DNA of 64,000 nt, taken from contig JAEUHE010000178.1 in assembly GCA_016793885.1 (NCBI GenBank), positions 1-64,000 on the forward strand, in the 5' to 3' direction. Of the stretch, positions 63,837 through 64,000 are shown one piece after another. Origin of the DNA: Verrucomicrobiales bacterium (lineage in GTDB: Bacteria; Verrucomicrobiota; Verrucomicrobiia; Limisphaerales; UBA11320). Each line of letters starts with the position of its first letter. The first letter of the stretch is position 1. The notes beneath the pieces are model-generated. The model worked only from the letters and a program-made list of their open reading frames with translations, searched no databases and was not told where the DNA came from. A program made the translations under genes and the position numbers.

Positions 63837-64000
63837 TCAAGCAACCAAACCAGTTAAGAACAAATCGGCACCGATCGGCTCCCACTGCAGGCCGGATAAT
63901 CGGGGTGCCTCCGCCAAGGATCCAAACCCCTGGCCCGCCACGGCGCGCCGGGCATCCCGTCCTCCCAAGATTTTGGGGGCATAAAAGAAGGCAACCCGGT
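63837..64000 (-). CDS. ribD: 3' end of riboflavin biosynthesis protein RibD
   Basis: The frame is open from the window edge to a TGA at 63837-63839 and encodes 53 residues. The sequence VAFFYAPKILGGRDARRAV is characteristic of the C-terminal reductase domain of RibD, as is the closing 'GADLFLTGLVA'. The deaminase domain and start lie beyond the window. It is on the same strand as the TonB unit but 66 bases upstream of it, so read-through is possible. Confidence 0.8.
   Translation of the reverse strand, partial: RVAFFYAPKILGGRDARRAVAGQGFGSLAEAPRLSGLQWEPIGADLFLTGLVA

Noticed and set aside
62730-63857. Long arginine/glycine-rich plus-strand frame opposite the TonB-like gene
   Set aside because: It arises from the complement of proline codons; the minus-strand TonB-like reading has the membrane anchor, linker and C-terminal domain.

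Overview
The window is a chromosomal segment of about 60% GC, densely coded. It most likely comes from a member of the Verrucomicrobiota, probably a Limisphaerales/Pedosphaera-type lineage. This is inference from gene content: DUF1800-DUF1501 pairs, PEP-CTERM proteins, delta-60 repeats, lamin-tail proteins, PQQ-like propellers, and many very large secreted proteins that end in a shared 'YRLQ..W..FYR' module. No tRNA, rRNA, CRISPR array or complete insertion sequence was seen.

Layout. 1-3.2 kb: end of an unknown gene, a palindromic repeat and a pgk-tpiA-secG operon (minus strand). 3.6-13 kb: a vanadium-haloperoxidase/PAP2-type enzyme, an Ig-domain secreted protein, an S10 carboxypeptidase, a trypsin-SirB1 fusion and a DUF1501 protein. 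13.3-30.4 kb: very large exported proteins (pectin-lyase-fold/DNRLRE, lamin-tail/DUF3616, DUF1800+DUF1501, delta-60), a site-2 protease and an EamA transporter. 30.5-37.1 kb: a small membrane peptide, an AIM24 protein and an M48 protease in series, an MFS permease, then a HEAT-like/'WLNGK' gene followed by a PQQ-propeller gene. 37.3-43.2 kb: a 1937-residue protein that combines the modules of those last two genes with LamG, FN3-like and methyltransferase-like segments. 43.3-44.4 kb: a WspR-like diguanylate cyclase.

45.1-53.3 kb is the most unusual part. It is a tightly overlapped seven-gene minus-strand unit, lower in GC by eye and bounded on both sides by repeat-rich DNA. It encodes two paralogous beta-helix proteins without signal peptides, a PEP-CTERM protein, a small virion-like protein, a glycine-rich tail-fibre-like protein, a TPR protein and a GT4 glycosyltransferase. 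No head, portal, terminase or integrase gene accompanies them.

53.9-64 kb returns to housekeeping and envelope genes: an RluA-type pseudouridine synthase, EngB/YsxC GTPase, a divergent PLP decarboxylase, a CHRD/PEP-CTERM protein, an Omp85-family barrel with a signal-less beta-rich partner, a TonB-ExbB-ExbD-like energy-transduction operon, and the 3' end of ribD.

Intergenic DNA carries at least four families of short palindromic or direct repeats, several present twice in the window. This suggests an active or recently active REP/MITE-type repeat population.
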